From NCBI GenBank assembly GCA_009776515.1, contig WRNP01000005.1:1-33068 (forward strand): DNA of 33,068 nt, read 5' to 3'. The stretch's first letter is position 1. Each line of letters starts with the position of its first letter. Positions 8,767 to 16,822 of this stretch are shown piece after piece. The stretch is from Dehalococcoidia bacterium (GTDB lineage: Bacteria; Chloroflexota; Dehalococcoidia; Dehalococcoidales; UBA1222). The notes under the pieces are model-generated. The model was not told where the DNA came from. It made no database searches and saw nothing but the letters and a program-made list of their open reading frames with translations. A program made the translations under genes and the position numbers.

Positions 8767-9384
8767 CTAGCCTTTTTTGGGCGGGCGTGCTTTTCCTGAT
8801 GCACTCTGCGGCGAGGCCATGGCTCGTATGCGTGTTTCGGCTTCAGCAGCCCGAGCCTGGATGCGCCCCGCAAGATCGGCGGATACGGCCAGAATCTCAC
8901 CAATGGCTGAAGTCGTGAATATACCTAGGCTGGCGATCTCGGCTGCGGCTTGAGATGCCCGATCTGCAGCTTCTTCACCGGCGCGTCGGACCTCTTCGGC
9001 TTTCTCACTAGCCTCGGCAGCCATCTGGCGCAGTGTGTCTATGGCTAACCGTGAGGCTTTATCGGCCTCGTCGGCTTTAGCGGCGGCTTTTTCAGAAGCC
9101 GCGATGGCTGCCCGGGCAATTTGATCCGCTTTATTGGCGGCTTCGGTGGCGGCTCGAGTTGCCTGTTCTGCAGCTTTCTCGCCGGCTGCACGGGCTGCCT
9201 CAGAGGCCTGCGTGGCGGCTATGGCTGCCTCACCTGAGAGCTTAGCGGCGGCTTCGGCACGACGGGCGGCCTCCGTGGCTTCGCCTATGGCGGCTTCCAT
9301 CTCATCCAGGATCTGGGGGAGGGGTTTGGTTAAAATCTTAGAGCGGCGTACTTCTTTGTTTTCGGACTCGGTGTTTGCGGGCAT
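8767..9384 (-). CDS. Alanine-rich coiled-coil protein, function unknown
   Basis: I do not recognise a family. The protein has 205 residues, 63 of them Ala (31%, counted). From about 25 to 190 it is almost one charged, Ala-rich helix with runs such as AAEQATRAATEAANKADQIA, so a long coiled coil or an amphipathic helix of the LEA or phasin kind is expected. A short less charged stretch (SLGIFTTSAIGEIL) interrupts it. The C-terminus is basic (KARPPKKG). No signal peptide or membrane segment is seen. The start is fixed by a textbook AGGAGG six bases before the ATG at 9384, and TGCTATAAT lies further upstream. Low complexity makes any family match by composition unreliable. Confidence 0.8.
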   Translation of the reverse strand: MPANTESENKEVRRSKILTKPLPQILDEMEAAIGEATEAARRAEAAAKLSGEAAIAATQASEAARAAGEKAAEQATRAATEAANKADQIARAAIAASEKAAAKADEADKASRLAIDTLRQMAAEASEKAEEVRRAGEEAADRASQAAAEIASLGIFTTSAIGEILAVSADLAGRIQARAAEAETRIRAMASPQSASGKARPPKKG

Positions 9385-9409
9385 TCTTCTCCTCCTAATT
9401 CCCAATCAA

Positions 9410-9418
9410 ATTATAGCA
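9410..9418 (-). promoter_or_regulatory. Extended -10 promoter of the coiled-coil gene
   Basis: TGCTATAAT on the minus strand (9418 to 9410), the same nine bases as at ftsH. TTTTGA at 9437-9432 is a weak -35 with 16-base spacing. It lies 25 bases before the start codon and leaves a divergent intergenic region shared with xerD. Confidence 0.6.
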
Positions 9419-9533
9419 CTTCCCCTTTTTTTCAAAACCGAGCCATACAATAGTGGAACAAACTCGGCTTAAAATGTTGCCCTTCTGCGGTAGAAAATTT
9501 TGACCATTCCGGCTTAGCGGTAGCCATAAAGGC

Positions 9534-9561
9534 TTGCAATACATCGGAGTTATGTTAAAAT
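9534..9561 (+). promoter_or_regulatory. Promoter of xerD
   Basis: TTGCAA (9534-9539), a 16-base spacer, then TAAAAT (9556-9561) with TG at 9553-9554. A small hairpin (CCCCGA 9581-9586 with TCGGGG 9604-9609) sits in the leader just before the ribosome-binding site. The rest of the divergent region 9419-9628 holds nothing else I can support. Confidence 0.6.
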
Positions 9562-9628
9562 ATGGGTCAGTTTTGCATTCCCCCGACTAAGCTAGGCCAA
9601 TGTTCGGGGAGACCAAAAGGAGTGAAAA

Positions 9629-10546
9629 GTGAAAGATGACGTCCAGAGCTTCATAAGCTACCTGCGTGTCGAGAAAGGCTTTTCCGGCAATACCACTTTG
9701 GCCTATGAGAACGATCTGAAGCAGCTCGCTGATTTTGCTGCCGGTCTTGCCGGGAAAGAGAACCTGCCGAGTTGGGATAGCTTCAGCCGCGAGGACATGC
9801 TTGGTTACCTGTTAAATTTGAAAGAACGCAATTATGCGGTGACGACGGTTGCCCGCAAGGTAGCCGCCGCCAAGTCTTTTTTTGGCTTCTTGGTATCTGA
9901 GGGAAAATTGAAGACCAACCCCATGGATAACATCAGCTCCCCGAAGGTGGGTAAAGCCTTGCCAGACACGCTGACCGTATCCCAGGTGCGCGAACTTTTA
10001 GCTCAGCCTACCAAGTCGGGCTCGCCGGAAGCTAAGCGTGACCGCGCGATGCTGGAGCTCCTATATGCATCCGGTATGCGGGTTAGCGAGCTCGTAAACC
10101 TTGATCTAACCGATGTGGACACTAACAACGGCCATGTGCGGCCCTTTGGCAAGGGTAAAAAAGAGCGCCTGGTGCCTATCTACCCTGGGGCAGCTCGCAT
10201 GGTTGATGAATATATCAAGGACGTGCGCCCGCGCTTTGTGCACAACGTAGCAGAAAAAGCTCTATTCGTGAATCAGCGAGGCGACAGGCTGACCCGCCAG
10301 GGATTGTGGCAGATCCTCAAGGGGTATGCCCGGCAGGCAAATTTGGAACATCGGGTGACCCCGCATACCCTGCGCCACAGTTTTGCTACCCATATGCTTA
10401 ATGGCGGGGCCGATCTCCGCTCGGTACAGGAACTTTTAGGACACGCCAACATTTCCACCACCCAAATTTATACCCATCTTACTTCTGATCATATCCGTCA
10501 GGCCTACGATAAGGCCCATCCCAGAGCGAAAGCAAAGGAGAACTAA
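9629..10546 (+). CDS. xerD: Tyrosine site-specific recombinase, XerC/XerD type
   Basis: Cuts and rejoins DNA through a phosphotyrosine link; the Xer branch resolves chromosome dimers at dif. The 305 residues have an N-terminal SAM-like core-binding domain (about 1-90) and a catalytic domain with every active residue in place: Arg151 in SGMRVSEL, Lys175/177 in GKGKKERLVP, His246 and Arg249 in HTLRHSF, His272 in LLGHANIS and Tyr281 in TTQIYTH. Length and lack of extra domains favour a housekeeping Xer over a phage integrase. Whether it is XerC or XerD cannot be settled here. The GTG start has AAAGGAG six bases upstream. Its stop overlaps the next gene's start (TAATG). Confidence 0.93.
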   Translation: MKDDVQSFISYLRVEKGFSGNTTLAYENDLKQLADFAAGLAGKENLPSWDSFSREDMLGYLLNLKERNYAVTTVARKVAAAKSFFGFLVSEGKLKTNPMDNISSPKVGKALPDTLTVSQVRELLAQPTKSGSPEAKRDRAMLELLYASGMRVSELVNLDLTDVDTNNGHVRPFGKGKKERLVPIYPGAARMVDEYIKDVRPRFVHNVAEKALFVNQRGDRLTRQGLWQILKGYARQANLEHRVTPHTLRHSFATHMLNGGADLRSVQELLGHANISTTQIYTHLTSDHIRQAYDKAHPRAKAKEN

Positions 10547-10803
10547 TGGCCCGCAAATATGTTACTCCCAAAAAAAAGCGAAGCCACACGGTTGCCCCTG
10601 CCCACCATAAGCTGCCGGAAAGTGCGCCGCTGGCCAGCCCCGAGATTTCGGTAGCCTATTCATCGGCAGCGAAAGCTACACCAACCCCTGTTGCTGCCGA
10701 GTCGGTGAAATACGAGAGCTTGCCGCGGGAGCTTAGGCGGACGGCGCTACTTACGGTCATCACTATAGCTATCATGATCGTGTTGTGGCTGATATTCCGC
10801 TAG
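10546..10803 (+). CDS. Small basic protein with one C-terminal membrane helix
   Basis: I do not recognise it. The 85 residues begin with a strongly basic stretch (MARKYVTPKKKRSH), continue with a Pro/Ala/Ser-rich, probably unfolded middle, and end in one hydrophobic helix (about 66-84, TALLTVITIAIMIVLWLIF) with a single Arg after it. This is a tail-anchored layout with the basic end in the cytoplasm, where it could touch nucleic acid; that is inference. The ATG overlaps the xerD stop by one base (TAATG), with AAAGGAG just upstream, so translation is probably coupled to xerD. The 248 bases that follow (10804-11051) hold no gene or clear terminator that I can see. Confidence 0.75.
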   Translation: MARKYVTPKKKRSHTVAPAHHKLPESAPLASPEISVAYSSAAKATPTPVAAESVKYESLPRELRRTALLTVITIAIMIVLWLIFR

Positions 10804-11051
10804 ATTGGACAGAGCTCTTGGCCCTGGTTAAAACCATGGGTGGGAGCCAGGTTGTTAGCAAGCGGCGATGTTTGCGTTGATATCAGATTTGTTAGGGTAT
10901 CGGAGTTGTTAAAAGCGGTGCTGGAGGCAGCGTATTGAGTGCCTTTCTGGATCGACACTAAAAGACGGCCGCTATCTGATGTAGTTTTTTACTGCCAAAT
11001 GTTAGTCCGGATGGACATGGGTAAAAAATAACCAGGAAAGCAGGTATCTGA

Positions 11052-13115
11052 ATGAAACAGTATCCCTCGGAAAAGATACGCAACATTGTGTTACTCTCCC
11101 ACAGCGGGGCAGGCAAGACCACTCTCTCCGAGGCCCTGCTTTTTGTAACTGGGGCGATTAACCGCCTGGGCAAGATTGAGGCCGGTAATACCACTTCTGA
11201 TTACGATCCTGATGAGGTCAAACGTCACATTAGCATCAACCTTTCCATACTGCCCTGCGAATGGCATGAAACCAAACTGAATCTGATTGACTCGCCGGGC
11301 TATATAGATTTTGTAGGCGAAGTGCGCTCGGCAGTGCGCGTGAGCGAAGGGGCTATCATCGTGGTGGCCGCTACCTCGGGCATCGAGGTCGGCACTGAAC
11401 TCACCTGGGGTTACGCCGAGGAAGCGGGGCTTGCCCGGATGGTCTTTGTCAGCAAAATGGATCGCGAAAATGCCAATTTCTTAAAGGTGGTTGAGCAGTT
11501 TCGGGCGCGTTACGGGGCAAAGTGTGTCCCGCTACAGCTCCCCGTCGGGTCTCATGTCGATTTTAAAGGGGTTGTCGACCTTCTGTCCATGAAGGCGTTT
11601 ATGGGTTCGGCTTCAGAAGAAGGTGATATCCCCGCCGAATTTGCCAGCAAAGCTCAGGAGCTTCGCGCTCAAATGGTAGAAGCGGTAGCGGAGACCGATG
11701 ATGACCTGATGGAAAAATACTTGGGCGGTGAAGAACTAGGCCAAAACGAGCTTGCGGCGGGGCTCAAAAAAGCTGTCGCTGGCGGGAAAATCATTCCTAT
11801 TTTGGTCGGCTCCGGGCTTCAGAACATTGGAGCGCGGGAGTTGCTTAATGCCATTGTAGAGTTTATGCCGTCGCCGCAGGGCTGTCCCATTGTTTTTGCC
11901 GAGGACTCTGCCGTTAAGGATGCCGATATAAGTGGCCCTCTGTCTGCCCTGGTTTTTAAGACGACGGCTGATCCATATGTGGGGAAACTCACTTACTTCC
12001 GAGTCTTTACTGGTGCCATGGACAGCAATTCTCAGGTTTGGGATGTGAACCAAAATGCGGCTGAGCGCATAGGCCAGCTTTACATGCTGCGCGGCAAGGC
12101 CCAGGAAGCGGTAAACCGTGTGGAAGCGGGCGATATTGGGGCGGTGGCTAAACTCAGCGCTGCGGCAACAGGCGATACCCTGGGTATTCAGGACAAGGCA
12201 GTCAAGCTCCCGCCCGCTACCTTTCCCAAGCCCATTTTCAATGTGGCAGTGCATCCCAAGACAAAGGCTGACTTGGATAAGATGGGCACTTCACTCGTAC
12301 GTCTGACTGAAGAAGATCCCACCTTGCGGGTGTACCGTGATCCCGATACTGCCGAGACTATCCTCTCTGGCATGGGAGATACTCAAGTAGATGTTGCTGC
12401 CGAGAGGATGCAGCGCAAGTTTGGGGTAGGGGTGGATCTTAAGCCGCCTAAGGTGCCCTACCGCGAGACTATCACCCGTAGCGTGAAGGCGGAGTTCAAG
12501 CATAAGAAGCAGACCGGCGGGCACGGCCAGTATGGTCATGTAATGCTGGAGCTGGAGCCTCTCCCGCAAGGCAGTCCGAACGAATTTACAAACCGCGTGG
12601 TAGGCGGTGCTATTCCCAAAAATTATATTCCGGCAGTGGAAAAGGGTGTCGTAGAGGGCTACAAAGAAGGTATGTTGGCCGGCTACCCGGTGGTAGGTAT
12701 ACGCGTGGCTGTTTATGACGGTAGCTTCCATCCGGTGGATTCCTCGGAAATCTGTTTTAAGATTGCCGGTTCCCAAGCGCTGAAGAAGGGTCTTGCCGAA
12801 GGCAATCCTATCATGCTGGAGCCTATTGTTAAGATCAAGGTTACGGTGCCTAACGATTTTACGGGGGACATCCTTTCCGACCTTAATACCAAACGGGCTC
12901 GTGTGCAGGGCATGAACCCTCATGGTGATATCAACACCATTGAGGCTGAGGTCCCCATGGCCGAAATGCTACGGTATGCTACGGATCTAAAATCCATTAC
13001 CCAGGGACGTGGCACCTATGTCTTAGAACTCAGTCATTACGAACAAGTGCCCTCTCATATAACCGAAAAGATTATTGCCGATAGGGAGGCGGAAAAGGCC
13101 GCCGAGGACAAATAG
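11052..13115 (+). CDS. EF-G-like translational GTPase (paralog of elongation factor G)
   Basis: The 687 residues follow the five-domain EF-G plan. The GTPase motifs differ from canonical EF-G: G1 is SHSGAGKT (16-23) where EF-G has AHIDAGKT, G3 is DSPGYIDF near 80-87 in place of DTPGHVDF, and G4 is SKMDRE near 134 in place of NKMD. These variants mark the second EF-G-like group found beside true fusA in several phyla, whose role is poorly defined. Domain IV (KKQTGGHGQYGHV, GVVEGYKEGML) and domain V (MAEMLRYATDLKSITQGRG) are present. It stands alone, not beside rpsL, rpsG or tuf, which also argues against the main EF-G. GGAAAG precedes the ATG. A terminator follows at 13253-13284. Confidence 0.9.
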   Translation: MKQYPSEKIRNIVLLSHSGAGKTTLSEALLFVTGAINRLGKIEAGNTTSDYDPDEVKRHISINLSILPCEWHETKLNLIDSPGYIDFVGEVRSAVRVSEGAIIVVAATSGIEVGTELTWGYAEEAGLARMVFVSKMDRENANFLKVVEQFRARYGAKCVPLQLPVGSHVDFKGVVDLLSMKAFMGSASEEGDIPAEFASKAQELRAQMVEAVAETDDDLMEKYLGGEELGQNELAAGLKKAVAGGKIIPILVGSGLQNIGARELLNAIVEFMPSPQGCPIVFAEDSAVKDADISGPLSALVFKTTADPYVGKLTYFRVFTGAMDSNSQVWDVNQNAAERIGQLYMLRGKAQEAVNRVEAGDIGAVAKLSAAATGDTLGIQDKAVKLPPATFPKPIFNVAVHPKTKADLDKMGTSLVRLTEEDPTLRVYRDPDTAETILSGMGDTQVDVAAERMQRKFGVGVDLKPPKVPYRETITRSVKAEFKHKKQTGGHGQYGHVMLELEPLPQGSPNEFTNRVVGGAIPKNYIPAVEKGVVEGYKEGMLAGYPVVGIRVAVYDGSFHPVDSSEICFKIAGSQALKKGLAEGNPIMLEPIVKIKVTVPNDFTGDILSDLNTKRARVQGMNPHGDINTIEAEVPMAEMLRYATDLKSITQGRGTYVLELSHYEQVPSHITEKIIADREAEKAAEDK

Positions 13116-13252
13116 ATCTGGCTTGATTACGCCAGAGCCTGGCTGCGCGGTGTGGATGCGCCGGGGTTATGCAGGAGCGACCTAAATTGATGGCATGATG
13201 ACGGTTGCTAGTAGCAAGCGCGGAAAGCAAGCAGTTGCGCAACGCTTTAAGA

Positions 13253-13284
13253 ATGGGGAGTTCCTCGGATGACTCCCCATCTTT
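13253..13284 (+). terminator. Intrinsic terminator after the EF-G-like gene
   Basis: ATGGGGAGT (13253-13261) pairs with ACTCCCCAT (13272-13280) around a 10-base loop, followed by CTTTT. It lies 137 bases after the stop codon and before the exchanger gene. Confidence 0.75.
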
Positions 13285-13326
13285 TGGTTCAAAAATTATT
13301 TTAGCTGAAACGAAAAGAGAGTCTTT

Positions 13327-14316
13327 ATGCAATTTATTTTACTGCTGGGCGGATTGGCTCTTATTATCAAGAGCGCCGACACTTTGATTGAGGCTACGTC
13401 TAGCATTGCCCTGAGATACGGGGTGTCGACATTTGTCGTGGGTATTACGATTATTGCTTTTGGTACCAGCGCTCCTGAATTGGTGGTAGGATTGGTGTCT
13501 GCCATAAGCAAGACCAACGAGCTTTCTTTGGGCAATATCATCGGGGCTTCTTTTGCCAACGCGGCCTTAATCGTTGGTATAGCAGCCATAATCTTCCCCT
13601 TAGCCGTCAAGAACACGGTGATCAAACGTGAACTACCGATGTTGATCTTTGTACAATGTGTTCTGGGTTTTATGATCCTGGGCGATGGCAAAATGACCAG
13701 GGTTGAAGGAATAGTATTGCTCCTGGGGTTTGTGGGGTTTATTGTCTATATTATCAAAACTGCCAAAGGGCACCAGATTATCGCCACCGAAAGTAACGAT
13801 AGCCGCAGTATTGCTGGCGGCGGAAATAATATTGCGGAGAACACGATAGGTGTCAGGGAAGACGGCTCTGTTAAGCTGTGGATCCTCAGCGCCATCGCTT
13901 TAATCGGCCTTTTTGTCGGCGGGAGATTGGCTGTTGATAGCAGTACCAGAATTGCCGAAAGTCTTGGCTTGAGCGAAACCATTATCGGCTTGACGGTGGT
14001 TGCCATCGCTACGACCATGCCTGAGCTTATGACCAGCATCATGGCGGCTAGGAAAAAGGAGCCCGATCTTGTACTCGGTAACTGTATCGGTAGCATTTTG
14101 TTCAATATACTATTGGCATTGGGGCTGTCTGCCGCTATAAATCCCATTGCAGTTCAAGGGAATATGGCATTAGACATATTGCTCATGATACTGCTGACAG
14201 TTGCAATTTTGATCGTGGCTCTTGTTAAAAAACGAATCTCAAGAGTGTGCGGAACCATATTGGTGGCGGGTTACGCTATTTATCTCGGTTTTAAGGTAGT
14301 GGCTGTCTTTCTGTAA
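13327..14316 (+). CDS. Sodium/calcium exchanger family (CaCA) membrane protein
   Basis: Predicted cation antiporter of the Na+/Ca2+ exchanger superfamily, YrbG-like. The 329 residues are mostly hydrophobic, with about ten membrane segments in two inverted halves. Each half carries an alpha-repeat: GTSAPELVVGLVSAI with LGNIIGASFANAALIVG in the first, TTMPELMTSIMAA with LVLGNCIGSILFNILLALG in the second. The acidic PEL residues in both are the known cation ligands. A hydrophilic loop near 145-180 separates the halves. Substrate ion and direction cannot be told from sequence. A purine-rich AAAAGAGAG lies before the ATG. The gene sits alone between the EF-G terminator and the trp promoter. Confidence 0.92.
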   Translation: MQFILLLGGLALIIKSADTLIEATSSIALRYGVSTFVVGITIIAFGTSAPELVVGLVSAISKTNELSLGNIIGASFANAALIVGIAAIIFPLAVKNTVIKRELPMLIFVQCVLGFMILGDGKMTRVEGIVLLLGFVGFIVYIIKTAKGHQIIATESNDSRSIAGGGNNIAENTIGVREDGSVKLWILSAIALIGLFVGGRLAVDSSTRIAESLGLSETIIGLTVVAIATTMPELMTSIMAARKKEPDLVLGNCIGSILFNILLALGLSAAINPIAVQGNMALDILLMILLTVAILIVALVKKRISRVCGTILVAGYAIYLGFKVVAVFL

Positions 14317-14385
14317 ACCATCGCCAATAAAAAAACAGCCGGTCGCCCAATGTTTCCTATGGGCATATTTCGGAAACAACTTTTC

Positions 14386-14414
14386 TTGACAACTGATCTT
14401 GCTTGGTGTACGCT
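14386..14414 (+). promoter_or_regulatory. Promoter of the trp operon leader
   Basis: A perfect -35 TTGACA (14386-14391), a 17-base spacer and TACGCT (14409-14414) as a weak -10. It starts the T-box leader, with the transcript expected near 14421. The stretch 14317-14385 holds nothing I can name. Confidence 0.65.
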
Positions 14415-14437
14415 ACAGCAAATTGAATATTGTCAAA

Positions 14438-14717
14438 CCATTGACGCAGAGGTAAAAACAGCCTAGGCGCTGTACAGAGAGTTCGGCTTAGCTGAGAACC
14501 GAATAGAGATGCCGGCTGTTAAATGGGCTGCCGAGGGCATGGTCAAAGGTGTTAGTGGCACCGAGTATTCCATGACGTGACGCATACGTGAGTTGCGAGG
14601 GATATGTTTGTATCCCGCAGAGAGCACAGAGTTGTTTCTGTGAAACAAGGTGGCACCGCGAATCGTCGGTATTCGTCCTTGGTAGAGCATATAGCTTTAC
14701 CAAGGATTTTTTTATTT
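14438..14717 (+). ncRNA. T-box leader (tRNA-Trp sensing) of the trp operon
   Basis: Binds uncharged tRNA and lets transcription pass the terminator. Stem I: CCAT/ATGG (14438-14441 with 14539-14542) and GCAG/CTGC (14446-14449 with 14528-14531) close the base. CAGCC plus GGC (14459-14468, TA bulged) pair with 14511-14518. AGAGAG (14476-14481) and the TTCGG/CCGAA distal stem follow. The specifier loop between these helices has AAATGGG, giving specifier TGG (Trp) at 14524-14526 followed by a purine. Further hairpins lie at 14595-14618 and 14625-14642. The T-box AAGGTGGCACCGCG is at 14647-14660; its UGGC can pair with the tRNA end GCCA, matching G73 of bacterial tRNA-Trp. AAGG also pairs with CCTT (14677-14680) as antiterminator. 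Pairings were folded by eye. Confidence 0.93.
14676..14717 (+). terminator. T-box regulated terminator before trpE
   Basis: TCCTTGGTAGAGC (14676-14688) pairs with 14694-14706 over 13 pairs (one G-U) with an ATATA loop, then runs into TTTTTTTATTTT. Its 5' arm contains the CCTT that pairs with the T-box AAGG, so terminator and antiterminator exclude each other. Confidence 0.93.
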
Positions 14718-14773
14718 TCGCCAGCCTTAGGCGTTGTGGGTGGGATATAAAGTTTTTCTGAAGGAGTATTCAT

Positions 14774-16234
14774 ATGATCAGGCCTACTTTGGAAGAGGCC
14801 AAGCGCTTATCGCCCGGCCATACCGTAATCCCTGTGGCGTTGGAGATCTTCTCCGACCAGAAGACTCCAATTGAAATCCTGAGGAACATACGCAAACGGA
14901 ATGACGGCTGGTATATCCTAGAGAGTGTGAACGGCGGCGACAGTTGGGGGCGCTATTCATTTTTAGGATATAAACCCGTTATGACCATAAGTGGGACAGG
15001 CGACACCATTGTGTTAAAAGATGGCAAGGGGGAGACGAGGATTACTGCTGGCCCCGTTGGCATGATCAGGGGGTTACTCTCAAGGCAAAAAAGTCCGCGC
15101 ATCGCGTATCTGCCGCCGTTCACGGGCGGGCTCGTGGGTTATTTCGCATATGATTTTGTCAGACATTTCATACCAGGGCTGAGACTCACGGCGATTGATA
15201 GCGAGAATTTTTGGGATTTCCAGCTGATGTTGATGGAAAAGGTGATTGTGTTTGACCATTACAAGCAGAAGATCTTCATTGTTGCCAATATCCCCACGGA
15301 AGACCTTGAGGGTAGCTATGTCAACGGTGTCACGGAACTGCGGGATATAGAAAAGACCATTTTGTCTGCCGTCTTGCCCTCTGATGAGGAGCCTTGCCGC
15401 TGTGGTGAATTTACGCCAGCTTTTTCGAAGAATGAATTCCGCGGAATGATTGAAAAAGTTAAGAGCCATATCGCTGAGGGCGACATTTTTCAGGCGGTCA
15501 TCTCGAACCGTTTCAAAGCCTCGTTCAAAGGTAGTCTCATCAATGCCTACCGCCTACTCCGCACCAGCAATCCCTCGCCATATATGGTCTGTATGGGCCT
15601 CGGCGATTTGGAGATTGCCTGTTCTTCGCCGGAAACCTTAGTTGCCCTGCGGGATGGGGTAGTAAGCTCTTTCCCCCTTGCCGGTACCTGCCCGCGCGGT
15701 AAAAATGAGGATGAAGACGCTCTTTTAATCAAAGCCCTGTTGCAGGACGAAAAAGAATTGGCTGAACATGACATGCTGGTTGATCTTGCTCGGAACGACA
15801 TCGGCAAAGTGAGCCGTTTTGGCAGTGTAAAAACGAATCAGTACCGACAAATAAAGAGTTTTTCCCATGTTAGCCATATCTCTTCGCATATTACAGGAGA
15901 GCTTTGTGAAGGCAAAGATGCTCTTGATGTGATTGCTGCCGCTCTTCCCGCGGGAACCCTTTCTGGCGCACCTAAAAAACGAGCCTGCGAGATCATCGAT
16001 GCGGTTGAGGGCATAAAACGCGGAGTGTATGGCGGTGCAATAGGTTATATCGATTTTGCCGGAAATATGGACATGTGTATCGGCATTCGCTTAGCAGTAC
16101 TCAAGGGGGGTAATGTGTATGTCCAGGCCGGAGCCGGCATTGTGGCGGACAGCGACCCGGAAAAAGAATTCCGTGAAACTCAAAACAAAGCGCGGGCTAC
16201 CATGGAAGCCCTGAAGCACAGCCAGGAGGTGTGA
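14774..16234 (+). CDS. trpE: Anthranilate synthase component I
   Basis: Converts chorismate to anthranilate with ammonia from TrpG, the first step of tryptophan synthesis. The 486 residues carry the feedback pocket at the N-terminus (WYILESVNGGDSWGRYSF) and the chorismate-binding domain: GDIFQAVISNRF, CSSPETLV, SFPLAGTCPRGKNEDED, DLARNDIGKV, GTLSGAPKKRACEIID and GGAIGYIDFAGNMD. The LES motif suggests tryptophan inhibition is kept. AAGGAG lies before the ATG and the T-box leader sits directly upstream. Aminodeoxychorismate synthase (PabB) is the nearest alternative; the operon makes TrpE far more likely. Confidence 0.97.
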   Translation: MIRPTLEEAKRLSPGHTVIPVALEIFSDQKTPIEILRNIRKRNDGWYILESVNGGDSWGRYSFLGYKPVMTISGTGDTIVLKDGKGETRITAGPVGMIRGLLSRQKSPRIAYLPPFTGGLVGYFAYDFVRHFIPGLRLTAIDSENFWDFQLMLMEKVIVFDHYKQKIFIVANIPTEDLEGSYVNGVTELRDIEKTILSAVLPSDEEPCRCGEFTPAFSKNEFRGMIEKVKSHIAEGDIFQAVISNRFKASFKGSLINAYRLLRTSNPSPYMVCMGLGDLEIACSSPETLVALRDGVVSSFPLAGTCPRGKNEDEDALLIKALLQDEKELAEHDMLVDLARNDIGKVSRFGSVKTNQYRQIKSFSHVSHISSHITGELCEGKDALDVIAAALPAGTLSGAPKKRACEIIDAVEGIKRGVYGGAIGYIDFAGNMDMCIGIRLAVLKGGNVYVQAGAGIVADSDPEKEFRETQNKARATMEALKHSQEV

Positions 16235-16237
16235 ATA

Positions 16238-16822
16238 ATGGTTCTGATTATCGATAATTACGACAGCTTTACTTACAATCTCTATCAAATGGCGGGGACA
16301 TTTATACCGGAAACCAAGGTGGTATATAATGATCAATGTGACATAACGAATATTGAGACCTGCGAGCCATCGCATATCATCATCTCTCCCGGCCCTGGCC
16401 GACCGAAGGATGCGGGAATATGCGAGGAGGCTATCCGCTATTTTGCGGGTAAAATACCCATTCTTGGGATCTGCCTCGGACACCAGGCGATTTGCGAGGC
16501 TTTTGGGGGAACTATTGCCTATGCGAAAGTCTTGATGCACGGCAAAAAAAGCACGGTGCACATTGCTAATGGGAGTCCGATCTTTCGTGGTCTGCCGCCC
16601 ATGCTTGAAGCAGGACGTTACCACTCGTTGGCGGCGGAACGAAGCGCCTTGCCTGACGAGCTGCTCGTCATCGCAGAAACGGATGATGGGGAGGTCATGG
16701 GAGTTAAGCATCGGGATTTTGACCTTTATGGCCTACAATTCCATCCCGAATCCATTTTAACACCGAACGGCGGGAGAATTGTGGAGAACTTTCTGAAGAT
16801 AAGGACGGCCGCAGATGATTGA
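16238..16822 (+). CDS. trpG: Anthranilate synthase glutamine amidotransferase component
   Basis: Class I glutaminase that frees ammonia and passes it to TrpE. The 194 residues show NYDSFTYNLYQM at the start, the oxyanion strand ISPGPGRPKDAG, the nucleophile Cys79 in GICLGHQAI, and the His-Glu pair in FHPESIL near the end. HGKKSTV and RYHSL are typical of the TrpG/PabA branch. The start lies three bases after the trpE stop, with AGGAGGTG inside the end of trpE. It could also serve folate synthesis if no separate pabA exists. Confidence 0.97.
   Translation: MVLIIDNYDSFTYNLYQMAGTFIPETKVVYNDQCDITNIETCEPSHIIISPGPGRPKDAGICEEAIRYFAGKIPILGICLGHQAICEAFGGTIAYAKVLMHGKKSTVHIANGSPIFRGLPPMLEAGRYHSLAAERSALPDELLVIAETDDGEVMGVKHRDFDLYGLQFHPESILTPNGGRIVENFLKIRTAADD

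Noticed and set aside
9385-9405. TTG start for the coiled-coil gene at 9405
   Set aside because: The extra codons are simply the AGGAGG ribosome site of the ATG at 9384 read as protein.
14463-14773. Several short minus-strand frames in the trp leader
   Set aside because: The region is fully explained as a T-box leader with terminator; the frames overlap one another and lack ribosome sites.
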